Origin: a virus
Strand: one strand, 5' to 3'
DNA: 64,000 nucleotides
IMG/VR virus record: IMGVR_UViG_3300032323_000939
Span: 31,506 to 95,505 of that record
Shown here: piece by piece, positions 24,675 to 34,178 of the stretch
How positions within the stretch are numbered: position 1 is the first letter of the stretch
Layout of the letters: every line of letters starts with the position of its first letter
The notes under the pieces: generated by a model
The model's database searches: none
What the model was told of the DNA's origin: nothing
The model's input: only the letters and a program-made list of their open reading frames with translations
Translations under genes and position numbers: made by a program

Positions 24675-27593
24675 TTAGGCTTTAACTACTACTCTATAGG
24701 TCTCACCTGATGCAGGAGCAACTGCGAATCCAATTGCAACTCGGTTAACAGTTGATTTTGTAACATCGGTTACTACCTCTTGAGCAGTTGCGATATCCCA
24801 GACAGTTACAAGAATATCTGTGGTGTTTAAGTTGTGATCGATATTAAAGGATGTTGCAGAGTATGGACTTACTGGAGTAATGGTCTCTGCGTAAGATCCA
24901 AGTTGACCAGAGATACCTTGAGCACCCTCTGTTCCTTGGGCGCCAGTAGTTCCTTGAGTACCTTCCGTACCTTGGGCTCCAGTTGTACCTTGTACACCAG
25001 TAGCACCATCTAGGTTGATAGACCAAACAGCGTATGTTCCAGAACCTCTAACGTCATTGACGTTTACAACGAGTGTGTTAGTTCCTGATGTGTAACTGAC
25101 TACAGTTGCAGACATGTTGTTGTTTACATCGTAAGCAACTACTACATCTTGACCTACTGAGTATGAAAGATTTGGATCAGCCAGTACAAAACTTACGTTG
25201 TTTGCTACTGCAATTGAACGTGATGTTGTAGAGGTTGTCTTGTAGCGATCAGATAGTCCTTCTGTACCTTGAGCACCCTCTGTACCTTGGACGCCTTGAG
25301 TACCGTTTGTACCCTGAGTTCCTTGTGATCCTTCAGTTCCTTGTGATCCTTCAGTTCCTTGTGATCCTTCAGTTCCTTGGGCACCGACAGTACCTTGAGT
25401 ACCTTCAGTTCCTTGAGAACCTAAAGTACCTTGTACGCCTTGTGCAGCAAGTAATGTCCAGAATGTTCCTTCTGAAGGAGTATCTCCAACATTTCCACCA
25501 TTAGCATTTTTGCGGTACCAAGTCTGTCCTTGGTAAGTTGCTACATCGCCAACTGCATATGGTAGTCCTGGGTTATAAGCGCCAGTAAAGTTCCAAAGTG
25601 CCGCTGTACCTTGAGTACCTTGCGTTCCTTCAGTACCCTGAGATCCAACTGTTCCCTGGGCTCCTTCAGTACCTTGCGCTCCTTCAGAACCTTGTACGCC
25701 CTGCGTACCTTGGGTTCCTTGAACTCCCTGTGTACCTTCAACACCCTGTACTCCTTGAGTACCCTGTGTGCCTTGGGCTCCAAGTGTTCCCTGTGTACCT
25801 TGAGAACCAACGGTACCTTGTACACCCTGTGCACCAGTTGTACCTTGAGCACCAGTATCACCCTTGTCACCGACTCGTGCAAAAGTTAAGTAGGTGTTGT
25901 CATTGTTATCAAGTGCTAGTGGTCCCGATACGTATGCAACTGGAACTGTAAAGTAAGCACCAGCATTTTCATTATGAGTTCCAATAATCTGGAAGAATGC
26001 ATAGTTAAGAGGATCAGTAATATCTGTTACTTTAATTGTTCCCTTGATGCCTGATGTTGAGTCATCAATAGTTTGAAGGAATGATGTAATGTTAACTGCA
26101 TTTGCATCGATATTATCAATGTAAAGTTCAGTTACAGATGAAAATGTTGTAGAGTCAAACTTGTAGTTACCTGCAGTTGGATCTGTATCTGCGGTATTAG
26201 TTAGGTAATTGTACTCAAATGTTTCTCCACCAAATGTACCTGTAGCACCTTGTGTACCTTCAGTACCCTGGGTACCTTCTGCACCCTGAGTTCCTTGAGT
26301 ACCTTGGGCTCCTTCAGATCCTTGTAGACCTTGAGTACCTTGGGTTCCTTGAGTACCTTGAGCACCGAGAGTTCCTTGTACGCCCTGTGTTCCCTGTGTA
26401 CCTTGGACTCCTTGAGTTCCTTCGGTTCCTTGTGTTCCTTGAGCGCCTTCGGTTCCCTGGGCACCTTCAGTTCCTTGTGTACCATCAGTACCTTGCGTAC
26501 CTTCTGTACCTTGAGATCCTACTGTGCCTTGAGTACCTTGTGCTCCTTCTACGCCTTGTACACCCTGTGTTCCCTGAGTTCCCTGTGCGCCAAGAGTTCC
26601 TTGTGTTCCCTGTGAACCAACGGTTCCCTGTACGCCCTGGGCTCCTTCAGTACCTTGTGTACCTTGAGCACCAACATCACCTGTACGTGCAAATGTAAAG
26701 AGTAAATCATCTCCATCAGTAAATGTTCCATTACCAGAAACATAAGCAACTTCTACATCAAACCAATTTGGTGCTGTGTCTGTAACACCAGCAATTGTGT
26801 AAAGTGCAAAAGTAGCGGTATCAAATTTCTTAGATACCTTTACGTGACCCTTGATAGTAGAAGTTGAATCATCAATTGTCTGTAAGAAGTTAGAGACGTC
26901 ATAGTTACCATCAGCAGGATTATCATCTAATGCAATGCGTGTAACTAGAGTTAAATTGGCATTATTTAGACGAGCATTGTTGTCGCCTGGATCTGCCATT
27001 GTAGTAGTGTCATCATAAATATACGCAACTGTGATACCACCAAAGTTACCTTCAGCACCCTGAACACCTTGCGATCCTTCAAGACCTTGAGCACCAATTG
27101 TGCCTTGTGTGCCTTGCGCTCCTTCTGCTCCTTGAGTTCCTTGAGTTCCTTCGGAACCTTGTACGCCTTGCGCTCCTTCAGAACCCTGTACTCCTTGAGT
27201 ACCTTCGGTTCCCTGCGTTCCTTCGGTTCCCTGTGTACCGTTAGATCCATCAAGACCCTGAGCACCATCAAGTCCTTGTGCTCCAGCAGTTCCCTGAGTT
27301 CCTTGAGAACCAAGTGTGCCTTGAGTGCCTTGTGAACCTACAGTTCCTTGTACTCCTTGTACTCCTTGTGCACCAGTAGTACCTTGGGTACCCTGTGCTC
27401 CAGTAGTTCCTTGTGCACCAGTGCTGCTATTAATCCATGCAGAGCCGTTCCAAGTGCGTAGAAAACCTAGTACTGTGTCAAAATAGATTTGGCCAACAAC
27501 AGGAGATCCTGGGGCCTCGGCTAAATTTTGTATTCTTGCATTTAGTAATTCTAATTTAGTTAAATCAATCGGGGTTAAAAACTTACGTGCCAT
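24675..27593 (-). CDS. Giant collagen-like tail fibre, 972 residues
   Basis: The N-terminal attachment unit ([40 protein letters not shown], residues 10-55) is followed by alternating collagen-like arrays and small beta knobs. Knobs lie at about 198-310, 462-575 and 780-850, plus a small carbohydrate-binding-like module with [19 protein letters not shown] near 665-690. The C-terminus (about 900-972, [20 protein letters not shown]) is the fibre-tip fold also present in the neighbouring 105-residue protein. Triplets are G-x-Q and G-x-E, with almost no proline. Confidence 0.85.
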   Translation of the reverse strand: MARKFLTPIDLTKLELLNARIQNLAEAPGSPVVGQIYFDTVLGFLRTWNGSAWINSSTGAQGTTGAQGTQGTTGAQGVQGVQGTVGSQGTQGTLGSQGTQGTAGAQGLDGAQGLDGSNGTQGTEGTQGTEGTQGVQGSEGAQGVQGSEGTQGTQGAEGAQGTQGTIGAQGLEGSQGVQGAEGNFGGITVAYIYDDTTTMADPGDNNARLNNANLTLVTRIALDDNPADGNYDVSNFLQTIDDSTSTIKGHVKVSKKFDTATFALYTIAGVTDTAPNWFDVEVAYVSGNGTFTDGDDLLFTFARTGDVGAQGTQGTEGAQGVQGTVGSQGTQGTLGAQGTQGTQGVQGVEGAQGTQGTVGSQGTEGTQGTDGTQGTEGAQGTEGAQGTQGTEGTQGVQGTQGTQGVQGTLGAQGTQGTQGTQGLQGSEGAQGTQGTQGAEGTQGTEGTQGATGTFGGETFEYNYLTNTADTDPTAGNYKFDSTTFSSVTELYIDNIDANAVNITSFLQTIDDSTSGIKGTIKVTDITDPLNYAFFQIIGTHNENAGAYFTVPVAYVSGPLALDNNDNTYLTFARVGDKGDTGAQGTTGAQGVQGTVGSQGTQGTLGAQGTQGTQGVQGVEGTQGVQGTQGTQGVQGSEGAQGTEGAQGTVGSQGTEGTQGTQGTAALWNFTGAYNPGLPYAVGDVATYQGQTWYRKNANGGNVGDTPSEGTFWTLLAAQGVQGTLGSQGTEGTQGTVGAQGTEGSQGTEGSQGTEGSQGTQGTNGTQGVQGTEGAQGTEGLSDRYKTTSTTSRSIAVANNVSFVLADPNLSYSVGQDVVVAYDVNNNMSATVVSYTSGTNTLVVNVNDVRGSGTYAVWSINLDGATGVQGTTGAQGTEGTQGTTGAQGTEGAQGISGQLGSYAETITPVSPYSATSFNIDHNLNTTDILVTVWDIATAQEVVTDVTKSTVNRVAIGFAVAPASGETYRVVVKA

Positions 27594-27606
27594 TTACGTT
27601 ATCTCC

Positions 27607-27924
27607 TTAAGATAAGTATGCTTTGCCTGAAAAGGCTTGAGAGAACGAGACCGTAAGTGAGTTCAAATTAGTGTACGTTATTTCACCCTCGTAGATTGTA
27701 CCAGCAGAGTCTACAACTGTGACGTTAGGCTTAAAGCCTAAATTATGAGTTATTACCCAGGAGTTACTGACTGCTCCTTGGGTGTGCTCGTAGGCTAGAA
27801 CCTGTGGCACAAATGTGGTTCCATCTGTTGTTCCAAAATTTTGCGTACCTGATGGGGTAGTAATAAGAATTACATCATTTACTACAACTGGAACAGTTGT
27901 CCCTGGTCTTACATACTGGCTCAT
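27607..27924 (-). CDS. Fibre-tip-like small protein
   Basis: This 105-residue protein has WVITHNLGFKPNVTVVDSAG then TIYEGEITYTNLNSLTVSFS and FSGKAYLS. This is the 'H-N-L-x-x-x-P-x-V-x-v-x-D' beta fold common at phage fibre C-termini. The same fold closes the adjacent 972-residue fibre, so the two are related modules. The N-terminal half (VVNDVILITTPSGTQNF) is a short strand-rich extension. It overlaps its upstream gene by four bases. Confidence 0.7.
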   Translation of the reverse strand: MSQYVRPGTTVPVVVNDVILITTPSGTQNFGTTDGTTFVPQVLAYEHTQGAVSNSWVITHNLGFKPNVTVVDSAGTIYEGEITYTNLNSLTVSFSQAFSGKAYLS

Positions 27925-28982
27925 TGGGTTACCTCGCTTGTCGTAAAAATACCTCCAGAAACGTATGTCTTTGTAACTCCATCTGGGCTCGTCATTTGTA
28001 CATCGTAGTAGGACGTTCCAGGAAGTAAACGTGTCTGTTCTTCAGTTAAAGATAATTTTAAGGTACGAAGCCCATCTCCGTCTGCAGAACCTACATTTGG
28101 TTTTGTAATTGTAAACTCGGTCAGTAGTTGTGCTGCTCCTGGAAGTACACGTATCTGGGCTACTGCCTCGTAATTCGTAATTTCAATATCAAGAAGAATA
28201 CTCCACTCAAAGTCATCTCCCTCGTATACATAGAGGTCTTGAACGATGGTAGTTACTGGTGGATCAGTATCCCCATAAGTTGGGATAGGAATGCGGATTC
28301 TATTAGCAACAGTCCTATCATCAATCTCTTTAGGTCTAAAGATTGGTACATAACGATTTGTTGTCTTTGAAATTCTGCGGAAACTAAATACATCAATTTT
28401 GTATAGACCAATACCAAGTTGAGAACACAACTCTTTGTATTGTTGTTTTCTACTTTCAATCATTTGCATTAGTTGTTGGTAACGCTCAGAGCGTGGGATA
28501 GTCACACCATCTGGAGCAAAGACGTTAATATCAAAAGCAGCATCATTCGCTAGAGTGTATAAAGCCAATGTTGATGCGTACAAAATAACTGGGTACTCTT
28601 CAAGCGTTGGAAGGTTTTGAATAGAGACGTCTCTACCATAGGCATCTGTGTGATATGCGGAATGTTGTAAAAAGGCCGTGCTTATATACTGTTGTGTCTC
28701 AGTAGTTGTAAAGTATCTAAAGTAGTTACCAGCAACAATTATTGAGTCACCTTCGTCTGGAACCGTATCAAATACAAGATATCCAGTTTGTTCCTCTACC
28801 TCTACATCTGAAGAGACATCATTATTATTTTGATTAATTACTAAGTTTGCACCATCTAGGGGGGAGTATGGAACTAAGAATCTATTTGTAGTTCCATCTG
28901 CTGTAAATTGATACACAAAGGATTTTGGAATATCACCAAGTTCAGACCGTAATCGATCTGCTAGAGTTGCAATTGTAGCCAC
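27921..28982 (-). CDS. Virion protein with helical N-terminal and Ig-like C-terminal domains
   Basis: This 353-residue protein starts ATIATLADRLRSELGDIPKS, like neck/adaptor proteins. It then has LEEYPVILYASTLALYTLAN, a helix pair with EYPV. The final ~110 residues form an Ig-like or BppU-type beta sandwich (YVYEGDDFEWSILLDIEITN, LPGTSYYDVQMTSPDGVTKT). A two-domain head-tail connector or baseplate-periphery protein fits, and the exact family is not recognised. It is the first gene after the capsid terminator, so it probably has its own promoter in 28983-29040, where I see no clear consensus. Confidence 0.6.
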   Translation of the reverse strand: MATIATLADRLRSELGDIPKSFVYQFTADGTTNRFLVPYSPLDGANLVINQNNNDVSSDVEVEEQTGYLVFDTVPDEGDSIIVAGNYFRYFTTTETQQYISTAFLQHSAYHTDAYGRDVSIQNLPTLEEYPVILYASTLALYTLANDAAFDINVFAPDGVTIPRSERYQQLMQMIESRKQQYKELCSQLGIGLYKIDVFSFRRISKTTNRYVPIFRPKEIDDRTVANRIRIPIPTYGDTDPPVTTIVQDLYVYEGDDFEWSILLDIEITNYEAVAQIRVLPGAAQLLTEFTITKPNVGSADGDGLRTLKLSLTEEQTRLLPGTSYYDVQMTSPDGVTKTYVSGGIFTTSEVTQ

Positions 28983-29040
28983 AAAACCTCCGTAAAAGTA
29001 CGGTGATAATCATCTCGTGTTATCACAATTTAATCAGCGC

Positions 29041-29100
29041 AAAATAAAAAGGTCCAACCCCCAACTGGGAGGAGGGCGGGAACCAGTTGAGGATCGGACT
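29041..29100 (-). terminator. Strong rho-independent terminator after the capsid operon
   Basis: On the minus strand a stem of about 17 pairs runs from GTCC (29096-29099) through CAACTGG and its partner CCAGTTG to GGAC (29052-29055). Three pairs are G-U. It is followed by TTTTTATTTT. It lies 16 bases after the stop of the last capsid-operon gene and separates head genes from fibre genes. Confidence 0.9.
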
Positions 29101-29115
29101 ATTTGCGACGGCTGT

Positions 29116-29487
29116 TTAGTTTGGCCGCCAAATGTATCCAAGTTGCTCTAGATAACTGGCAAGACCTGATGGAACACGGTACTTAACACCTTGTTTAAAT
29201 GTGTAAGTATTTCCGACCCCGTAAGTCATCTCTTCGATATCGGTAATTGTTCTAATGATTACGTAGTCATTAGCAGTAGAAACTCCGATGTTTTCAATTT
29301 CATCTAGGACTAGAGGAGCATCTGGCTTCTTAGGATCAAAAACATCCTTTTCCAAACTCTCTGCCTCAACCTGATTAGCAATAGAAATTTCTTCTTTACG
29401 CTTTTTTAATGCTTCTGCATTCTTCTTTGATGCTTGTTCCGCTGCACGCCCTGTTGCGTCTAACGGACTTGTCTGTGAATTTGCCAC
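29116..29487 (-). CDS. Capsid-adjacent protein, possible head decoration/fibre
   Basis: This 123-residue protein has an N-terminal charged helix (AAEQASKKNAEALKKRKEEI) and a C-terminal beta domain: DYVIIRTITDIEEMTYGVGN, TYTFKQGVKYRVPSGLASYL and EQLGYIWRP. The pattern 'F-x-x-G-x-x-Y-x-V-P-x-x-L-A-x-x-L-x-x-x-G-x-[VI]-W' is familiar from small proteins next to major capsid genes in actinophages. It is the last gene before the capsid terminator. Confidence 0.65.
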   Translation of the reverse strand: MANSQTSPLDATGRAAEQASKKNAEALKKRKEEISIANQVEAESLEKDVFDPKKPDAPLVLDEIENIGVSTANDYVIIRTITDIEEMTYGVGNTYTFKQGVKYRVPSGLASYLEQLGYIWRPN

Positions 29488-29523
29488 GGTGTTTATTCTC
29501 CTAAGTTAGTTTGTTGTTGATGG

Positions 29524-29554
29524 CTGTGGGCCAAAGAAGGAGTATGACCCACAG
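29524..29554 (-). promoter_or_regulatory. Perfect hairpin after the capsid gene
   Basis: CTGTGGG and CCCACAG form a seven-pair stem with a 17-base loop, 20 bases downstream of the major capsid stop. There is no U tract. It may stabilise the very abundant capsid mRNA or attenuate reading into the next gene. Confidence 0.45.
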
Positions 29555-29573
29555 ACATCGGGTAATGATTGTC

Positions 29574-30701
29574 TTAGTTTGTGTAAACCTTGACGATTGC
29601 TTGGTCTGTAATTACACCAAGACCCCAGATTGCGTACCATGCAAGAGCATGCTCACGACCGAAGTCAAGAACACCACCATCACGTAGTTCAACTGGTAGA
29701 GAGATTGCGTGACCAAAAGCGTTGTCACCAATCATGATAGATTCGTAAACTTCAGCACCGTTACCAGTTGCTGATGTTAAGTAACCTGCTTCTGCTGTGA
29801 AGTTAGCAGACTCTGGGTTACCACCGCTTCCTGGGGCTGTGTTAGCCTTAACAGGAGCATTCCAATAATCAGTTGGTACACCAACAGATGTTGAAGTTGT
29901 GTAAGAAGCGTTAATTGCTAACTTCTTAACCTGAGTTGTTTCGATGAATACTACGTCGTATAGACGACCGATTTCACCTAGCATGAAGTTACCTGGAGCA
30001 GCGTACTTCGTAACTTCGATGAACTCTGGGTTCGAACGAATATCACGAGATTGCTTTGGATGTACGAATTGTACGTATGTCTCACCTAAGCGAGGAATGT
30101 TCTTTCCTGCAAGAGTAAGAGCAGCATCCTTTACAGCACCAGTTGATAACTTGAAGTTACCATCTAGATCTGAAATTTGTGTTGCTTTTGTACCTTCGTT
30201 GTACCAGTCGTTAACACCTTGTACTGATGAACGGTCATAACCGAACACTGCAGAAGTTGCTGCAGACAGTGTGTTACGTGCTTGTAGATCTAGGTATTGC
30301 GCCATGTGGCGACCTAGAAGACGTGACGCAGATGCCATAACGTCATCAAATGATGCGTTAAGTAATAGTTCAGAAACTGCTACTGCGTAGCCGTGCTCTG
30401 CAACTGTAATTGCAATCTGCTCTGCTGTTAATGCAGAAGTTGTCATACGAACACCCTCTGTAAGAGGTGTTGGATCGACAGCGAAGTTCTTGTAGCGTAG
30501 GAAGTTAACACGGAGACCAGGTGCTACACCTAGTTCTGTCTTCTTAACTGCAAATTGTTCGAATCGAAGAATTGGCATTGCCTGGAACAAAATTTCTTTT
30601 GACCAGATTGTTTGAATCGCTTGATTCAGGCTTGAGTTCGAGCCTGAGTAAGCGGTTGGGGCGGAAGCGAGTTGCCCTGTACCTGTAATTGCACTTGCCA
30701 T
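29574..30701 (-). CDS. Major capsid protein, N4 gp56-like
   Basis: This 375-residue protein has TIWSKEILFQAMPILRFEQF, GLRVNFLRYKNFAVDPTPLT, then EGVRMTTSALTAEQIAITVA and EHGYAVAVSELLLNASFDDV, all hallmarks of the N4-gp56 type HK97-fold capsid proteins. RSNPEFIEVTKYAAPGNFML followed by GEIGRLYDVVFIETTQVKKL is the conserved second half, and GDNAFGHAISL precedes the C-terminal strands. It lies between the scaffold and the decoration-like gene, the usual order. The length is typical. It forms the icosahedral shell. Confidence 0.95.
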   Translation of the reverse strand: MASAITGTGQLASAPTAYSGSNSSLNQAIQTIWSKEILFQAMPILRFEQFAVKKTELGVAPGLRVNFLRYKNFAVDPTPLTEGVRMTTSALTAEQIAITVAEHGYAVAVSELLLNASFDDVMASASRLLGRHMAQYLDLQARNTLSAATSAVFGYDRSSVQGVNDWYNEGTKATQISDLDGNFKLSTGAVKDAALTLAGKNIPRLGETYVQFVHPKQSRDIRSNPEFIEVTKYAAPGNFMLGEIGRLYDVVFIETTQVKKLAINASYTTSTSVGVPTDYWNAPVKANTAPGSGGNPESANFTAEAGYLTSATGNGAEVYESIMIGDNAFGHAISLPVELRDGGVLDFGREHALAWYAIWGLGVITDQAIVKVYTN

Positions 30702-30735
30702 TTAGGTCAAGTCCTTTCTTAGTAGTTGTTTGGGA

Positions 30736-31503
30736 TTAACCGAACAGTCCCTGACCACGATTGCTTGCTGCAGTGCCAAGTAACTTGGCTCTTTGTTTCG
30801 CATAGTCCGCCAATGACATTTCCCTGATTGAATCAGGCGTGTACGATTTTTGTTCCGAGTCATTATCGAGGGGTCCTGCGGCAGGATTAGTAATTCTAGT
30901 TCCTGCCATTTGTTGTCTTGCGCTTTGCATCGCTTGTTGAGCGGATGACAAAATTCGAGCAGATTTTTCTTTTAACATTGCGATGCTCTGCTCAACCTCA
31001 TCAGCATTGTTTCCATCAACTAGATCAAGAAGTTCAGGAACAATATTTTCCCGTTCTTGCTCAATACGTTGTTGACGATAATTCATAACTTCTTGGAACT
31101 TACGTTCTTGATCTAGGAGCGCAAAAGCACGTTCTCTTTCAAGACGTTCAGTATCTAATAGAGCCTGAAATTCTTGCTCCTTCTTTAGGAGGAGTTCTTT
31201 AGCAGAAAGTTCAGATTCTTCTTGTTCTTTCTGCAGTGCTGTTTTACGGGCTTCTTCTTCAGCAATACGTTTTTCACGTTCTGCTTCTTTAGTTGCTTGA
31301 TCTTCACGAGCCTTCTTCAAAGATGCAAGTTCTTCTTTCATCTTTTCCATCTGTGGGTACAATTTTGCTTTCTCTTGTTCACGAGCCTTAGCAATATCGT
31401 CTGCGCTATACACAGAATTTACCTCACTTGTGTTTTCTACTGCTGGAATTGCCGCCAGAATTTCTGGAGACAATAGGTCAGCATTCTCTACGGTATTTTC
31501 CAT
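30736..31503 (-). CDS. Capsid scaffolding protein
   Basis: This protein of about 255 residues is almost entirely helical and charged, with a long Glu/Lys/Arg/Gln coiled coil (about 35-165) followed by VPELLDLVDGNNADEVEQSI and a C-terminal basic element (RAKLLGTAASNRGQGLFG). That is the composition of phage scaffolds, and it directly precedes the capsid gene. The ATG at 31503 has AGGTG six bases upstream, so it is preferred over the GTG at 31512. No protease motif is visible. Confidence 0.85.
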   Translation of the reverse strand: MENTVENADLLSPEILAAIPAVENTSEVNSVYSADDIAKAREQEKAKLYPQMEKMKEELASLKKAREDQATKEAEREKRIAEEEARKTALQKEQEESELSAKELLLKKEQEFQALLDTERLERERAFALLDQERKFQEVMNYRQQRIEQERENIVPELLDLVDGNNADEVEQSIAMLKEKSARILSSAQQAMQSARQQMAGTRITNPAAGPLDNDSEQKSYTPDSIREMSLADYAKQRAKLLGTAASNRGQGLFG

Positions 31504-31633
31504 AGTAATCACCTATTTTTCTTGGGTCGTTGTCCGTATGCCTTTCGGCGTATCACTGGGTTTAGTACAAGACAATTTCATTACAAAATGTGTGAAATGT
31601 CTCGCTATATCTGATTTTTTTATCAGAATTCTT

Positions 31634-33370
31634 TTATCCCTTGTCTACTGTTCTCCTTTGTGGAATCTTTGTTCCATAGGCATCAGTGACAAGTTTATTT
31701 CGGATCTCTGACTCTGCAGATTTTTCAATACCCATTAACTCTTGGTTTTCTGGAGTTGCTGCATTTTCAGGGGTCTCAGGACCAGACATTCCATCTCCTA
31801 AGATATCCCCATCACCCATTGGTTGAGGTTGCATTGGGATAGCACTGCTTCCATCAGGACCAGGCATCATTCCAGTCATATCCATAATTTGTTTTTGAAT
31901 TTGAATTTTAACAAGTTGTAGAGCACCATCAGCCTCAGCATCAGCCATAAGTTCTTGACGAATCTCTTGTAGTTTCTCTTCTGGAAACTCTTCTCCAAGT
32001 TGACGTAATGCGCCTTCTTTAGACTCTAATCCCATTCCAAGTTTAGTTTGAATTTCATTTAATACAATTAACTTATCTAATGGGAGAGGTTGTGGGAACT
32101 GTGCGTAGTTTATGTAGGTAATTGGATCATTAGGATCTAGTTGAGTTACTTGGCCATCTTTGATTGGACCATCTTCTTCTGGGTTGTATAAGAACGATTC
32201 AGGTTCTTTAATAGCAAGAGTCTTTATAACTAACTCATTAATCTTTTCTAAACCTTTTCCATACTGTGCAACTTTTTGTGAATAACGATTCATCAATGGC
32301 TGGTATTGAATGGACAGCGCCACACCAGATGTGTTTGAAATTGGTTGAACTTGTCCCAGTGCGGTTTCTGGAATGTTCATGATCTCATGCATTGAGCGCT
32401 TTAATAGTTCTAGGTACTTCAAGGCTCCGTCAATACCTTGTGCACCGCCTTCTAAGTTGAAGACTTGAGCATCTTTTGGAAGACCGCCCCAAACCTTCTT
32501 AGCACCTTTTTCTAAGTTAGAGGCTTTAGCACCCACGATTACCGTTACTGGTGATGCGTGGTAGTTAATGATGTCAGCGACATCAGTGCTAATTTCGTTG
32601 TATGCACGGTTTATAGTGATGATGTCGTGTGCGTCGGAGAGACCCCACGGCGATCCTGAAACAGGAACATTAGGTATGTGAACTACAGGGACTATGCCAA
32701 GAGGATTTGGACGTGAGTCAATTAGTTCATCGTTGACATATTCTTCAATCATGTCATCAGTAAGAATTTCAGTGTATGTAAATACTTGACGAGTACCTTC
32801 TAGAGATGTTCCCCAAAAACGATACTTTTGTTTAAAACGTAGTAAGCGTGTGCGGTCATGTGGGTGGAACTCAGGAAAACAAAATGAAGAGTTCATAGGA
32901 AGAATACGAACACGACCTGGATGCAGTAATCCTGCAGTATCTGTCCATGGCTCTTCGTAAGCAACCTTTACAAAACAATCTCCAGTAATACCACCTTGTT
33001 GTCCCATTTCAAGAAGTACACGCATCTTGTCATTGTCTATTTCCCAAACACGCTCCAAGCGGTCAGGAATAATGGCCTCAGTCGCTTTCGGTGAACGATA
33101 ATGAACACCACGGCCAAAAGTAAAACGAGAAAGATAATCATTAAAAGCACGGTAATAGTTAACAGCAATCTGCATTTCGCCTTGCTCACGGCGATACCCC
33201 CAGTGATGTCCTAGATACATCGCCCAGTTTAAAGAGTAACGGTTTAGGCGAGGACCGTGGACTTCAAATTCTTCATCAGCAAGTTCTACTAATCCAAGAG
33301 GAGAAATAGAGATAGTTAAGTCGGAAGACGCCGCTCTATACGATGGCGGACTAAAGTCCAAAAATGACAT
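31634..33370 (-). CDS. Portal protein
   Basis: This 578-residue protein has the portal pattern: EQGEMQIAVNYYRAFNDYLS, then NPLGIVPVVHIPNVPVSGSP with WGLSDAHDIITINRAYNEIS, a crown-like helical block with LKRSMHEIMNIPETALGQVQ, and SNTSGVALSIQYQPLMNRYS. The Met/Gly/Pro-rich C-terminal 70 residues are likely flexible. The N-terminal region is shortened relative to many portals. It forms the dodecameric channel through which DNA is packaged. It lies between the terminase and capsid genes. Confidence 0.92.
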   Translation of the reverse strand: MSFLDFSPPSYRAASSDLTISISPLGLVELADEEFEVHGPRLNRYSLNWAMYLGHHWGYRREQGEMQIAVNYYRAFNDYLSRFTFGRGVHYRSPKATEAIIPDRLERVWEIDNDKMRVLLEMGQQGGITGDCFVKVAYEEPWTDTAGLLHPGRVRILPMNSSFCFPEFHPHDRTRLLRFKQKYRFWGTSLEGTRQVFTYTEILTDDMIEEYVNDELIDSRPNPLGIVPVVHIPNVPVSGSPWGLSDAHDIITINRAYNEISTDVADIINYHASPVTVIVGAKASNLEKGAKKVWGGLPKDAQVFNLEGGAQGIDGALKYLELLKRSMHEIMNIPETALGQVQPISNTSGVALSIQYQPLMNRYSQKVAQYGKGLEKINELVIKTLAIKEPESFLYNPEEDGPIKDGQVTQLDPNDPITYINYAQFPQPLPLDKLIVLNEIQTKLGMGLESKEGALRQLGEEFPEEKLQEIRQELMADAEADGALQLVKIQIQKQIMDMTGMMPGPDGSSAIPMQPQPMGDGDILGDGMSGPETPENAATPENQELMGIEKSAESEIRNKLVTDAYGTKIPQRRTVDKG

Positions 33371-33633
33371 TACTTATTGCCTTTATCTTTTTCTTTTTTA
33401 GAGTTCTTTACTTCTTTTTTACTTTCACGTTCTTTGCTTTTAGCATTCTCTTGTTTTTTCTTTGCCATATTTGCACGACGTGTTGCTTCAGTAGTTTCAA
33501 CATACTGACCACCTGCTTGTTGATACTTCTTACTTACCCATGCACTTGCTCCAGGATTTGGATAGTTAGAATACTTTGCTCGTGCTTGTGCAACAAACAT
33601 CGCATAAAGTTTTGGGTTAGCAGGTTTACGCAT
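33370..33633 (-). CDS. Small basic portal-adjacent protein
   Basis: This 87-residue protein has MRKPANPKLYAMFVAQARAK, then YSNYPNPGASAWVSKKYQQA and GGQYV. I recognise this 'Y-P-s-x-x-A-x-A-W-x-x-K-x-Y-x-x-x-G-G-x-[WY]' pattern from small phage proteins of unknown function. The last 30 residues alternate Lys, Glu and Ser. Its stop overlaps the portal ATG by one base. Confidence 0.75.
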   Translation of the reverse strand: MRKPANPKLYAMFVAQARAKYSNYPNPGASAWVSKKYQQAGGQYVETTEATRRANMAKKKQENAKSKERESKKEVKNSKKEKDKGNK

Positions 33634-33704
33634 TTACGTCTCCTCCGTAGATGACCAATCTCCGCCCATACCCTATAGCATGGACGGAGTTAGGTGTTAA
33701 TTAC

Positions 33705-34100
33705 TTAGTCGTTTATGACTGTTGGCGACATACGTTGTGTACGTCCACCTGAACGGGCTACTGTCTCAATCTGTGCTGCTGAGTAGTCGTTCATTGTTCC
33801 GTGTGCAAATTCACCAAGGAACGTTGGTGCTTCAGCCCATGAAGCAGAGCCTACGTGAGCACGCTCTGATAATGTCTCTGCAGCAGATTTTGTATGAACT
33901 GGTGCATTACGGTTTGGGCGACCTGCTGCAACAGCAGATCCTTGTTGCATTCCTAATGAAAAATCGTTTGGCACATCAGTGTCAGTTGCGATTCCTTCTT
34001 CGAAACGAAGTGGTCCACGACGTACTGAGTTATCAGCGCCTTTACGTTCGTAAACCTGTGGGGCACGCTCTGGGAATCGAGGTGCTGGTGATATTGTCAT
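33705..34100 (-). CDS. Conserved-looking phage protein of unknown function
   Basis: This 131-residue protein is low in hydrophobics. It contains RRGPLRFEEGIATDTDVPND, AAETLSERAHVGSASWAEAP and TFLGEFAHGTMNDYSAAQIE. Similar proteins occur between terminase and portal in phages of freshwater actinobacteria and cyanobacteria, as far as I recall. The segment 'A-W-x-E-A-P-x-x-L-x-E-F-x-x-G' suggests a short amphipathic binding motif. No catalytic residues are evident. It is probably a minor virion component. Confidence 0.65.
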   Translation of the reverse strand: MTISPAPRFPERAPQVYERKGADNSVRRGPLRFEEGIATDTDVPNDFSLGMQQGSAVAAGRPNRNAPVHTKSAAETLSERAHVGSASWAEAPTFLGEFAHGTMNDYSAAQIETVARSGGRTQRMSPTVIND

Positions 34101-34178
34101 GTATGACTCCTTAAGGATATTTGTGGAAGGCCTTTCCAGGTAATAGTTTCCACCCTTTTTGCCTTGTTGTGTGGCTAA

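Noticed and set aside
25235-25882. Leu/Tyr-rich and Lys/Val-rich reading frames opposite and within the collagen-like genes
   Set aside because: They are products of the repetitive triplet DNA in other frames, with low complexity and no ribosome sites.
23102-27593. Many short, regularly spaced repeats that look like a CRISPR array
   Set aside because: They are the coding repeats of collagen-like Gly-x-y triplets, read in one long open frame on the minus strand, with no spacers of constant length.
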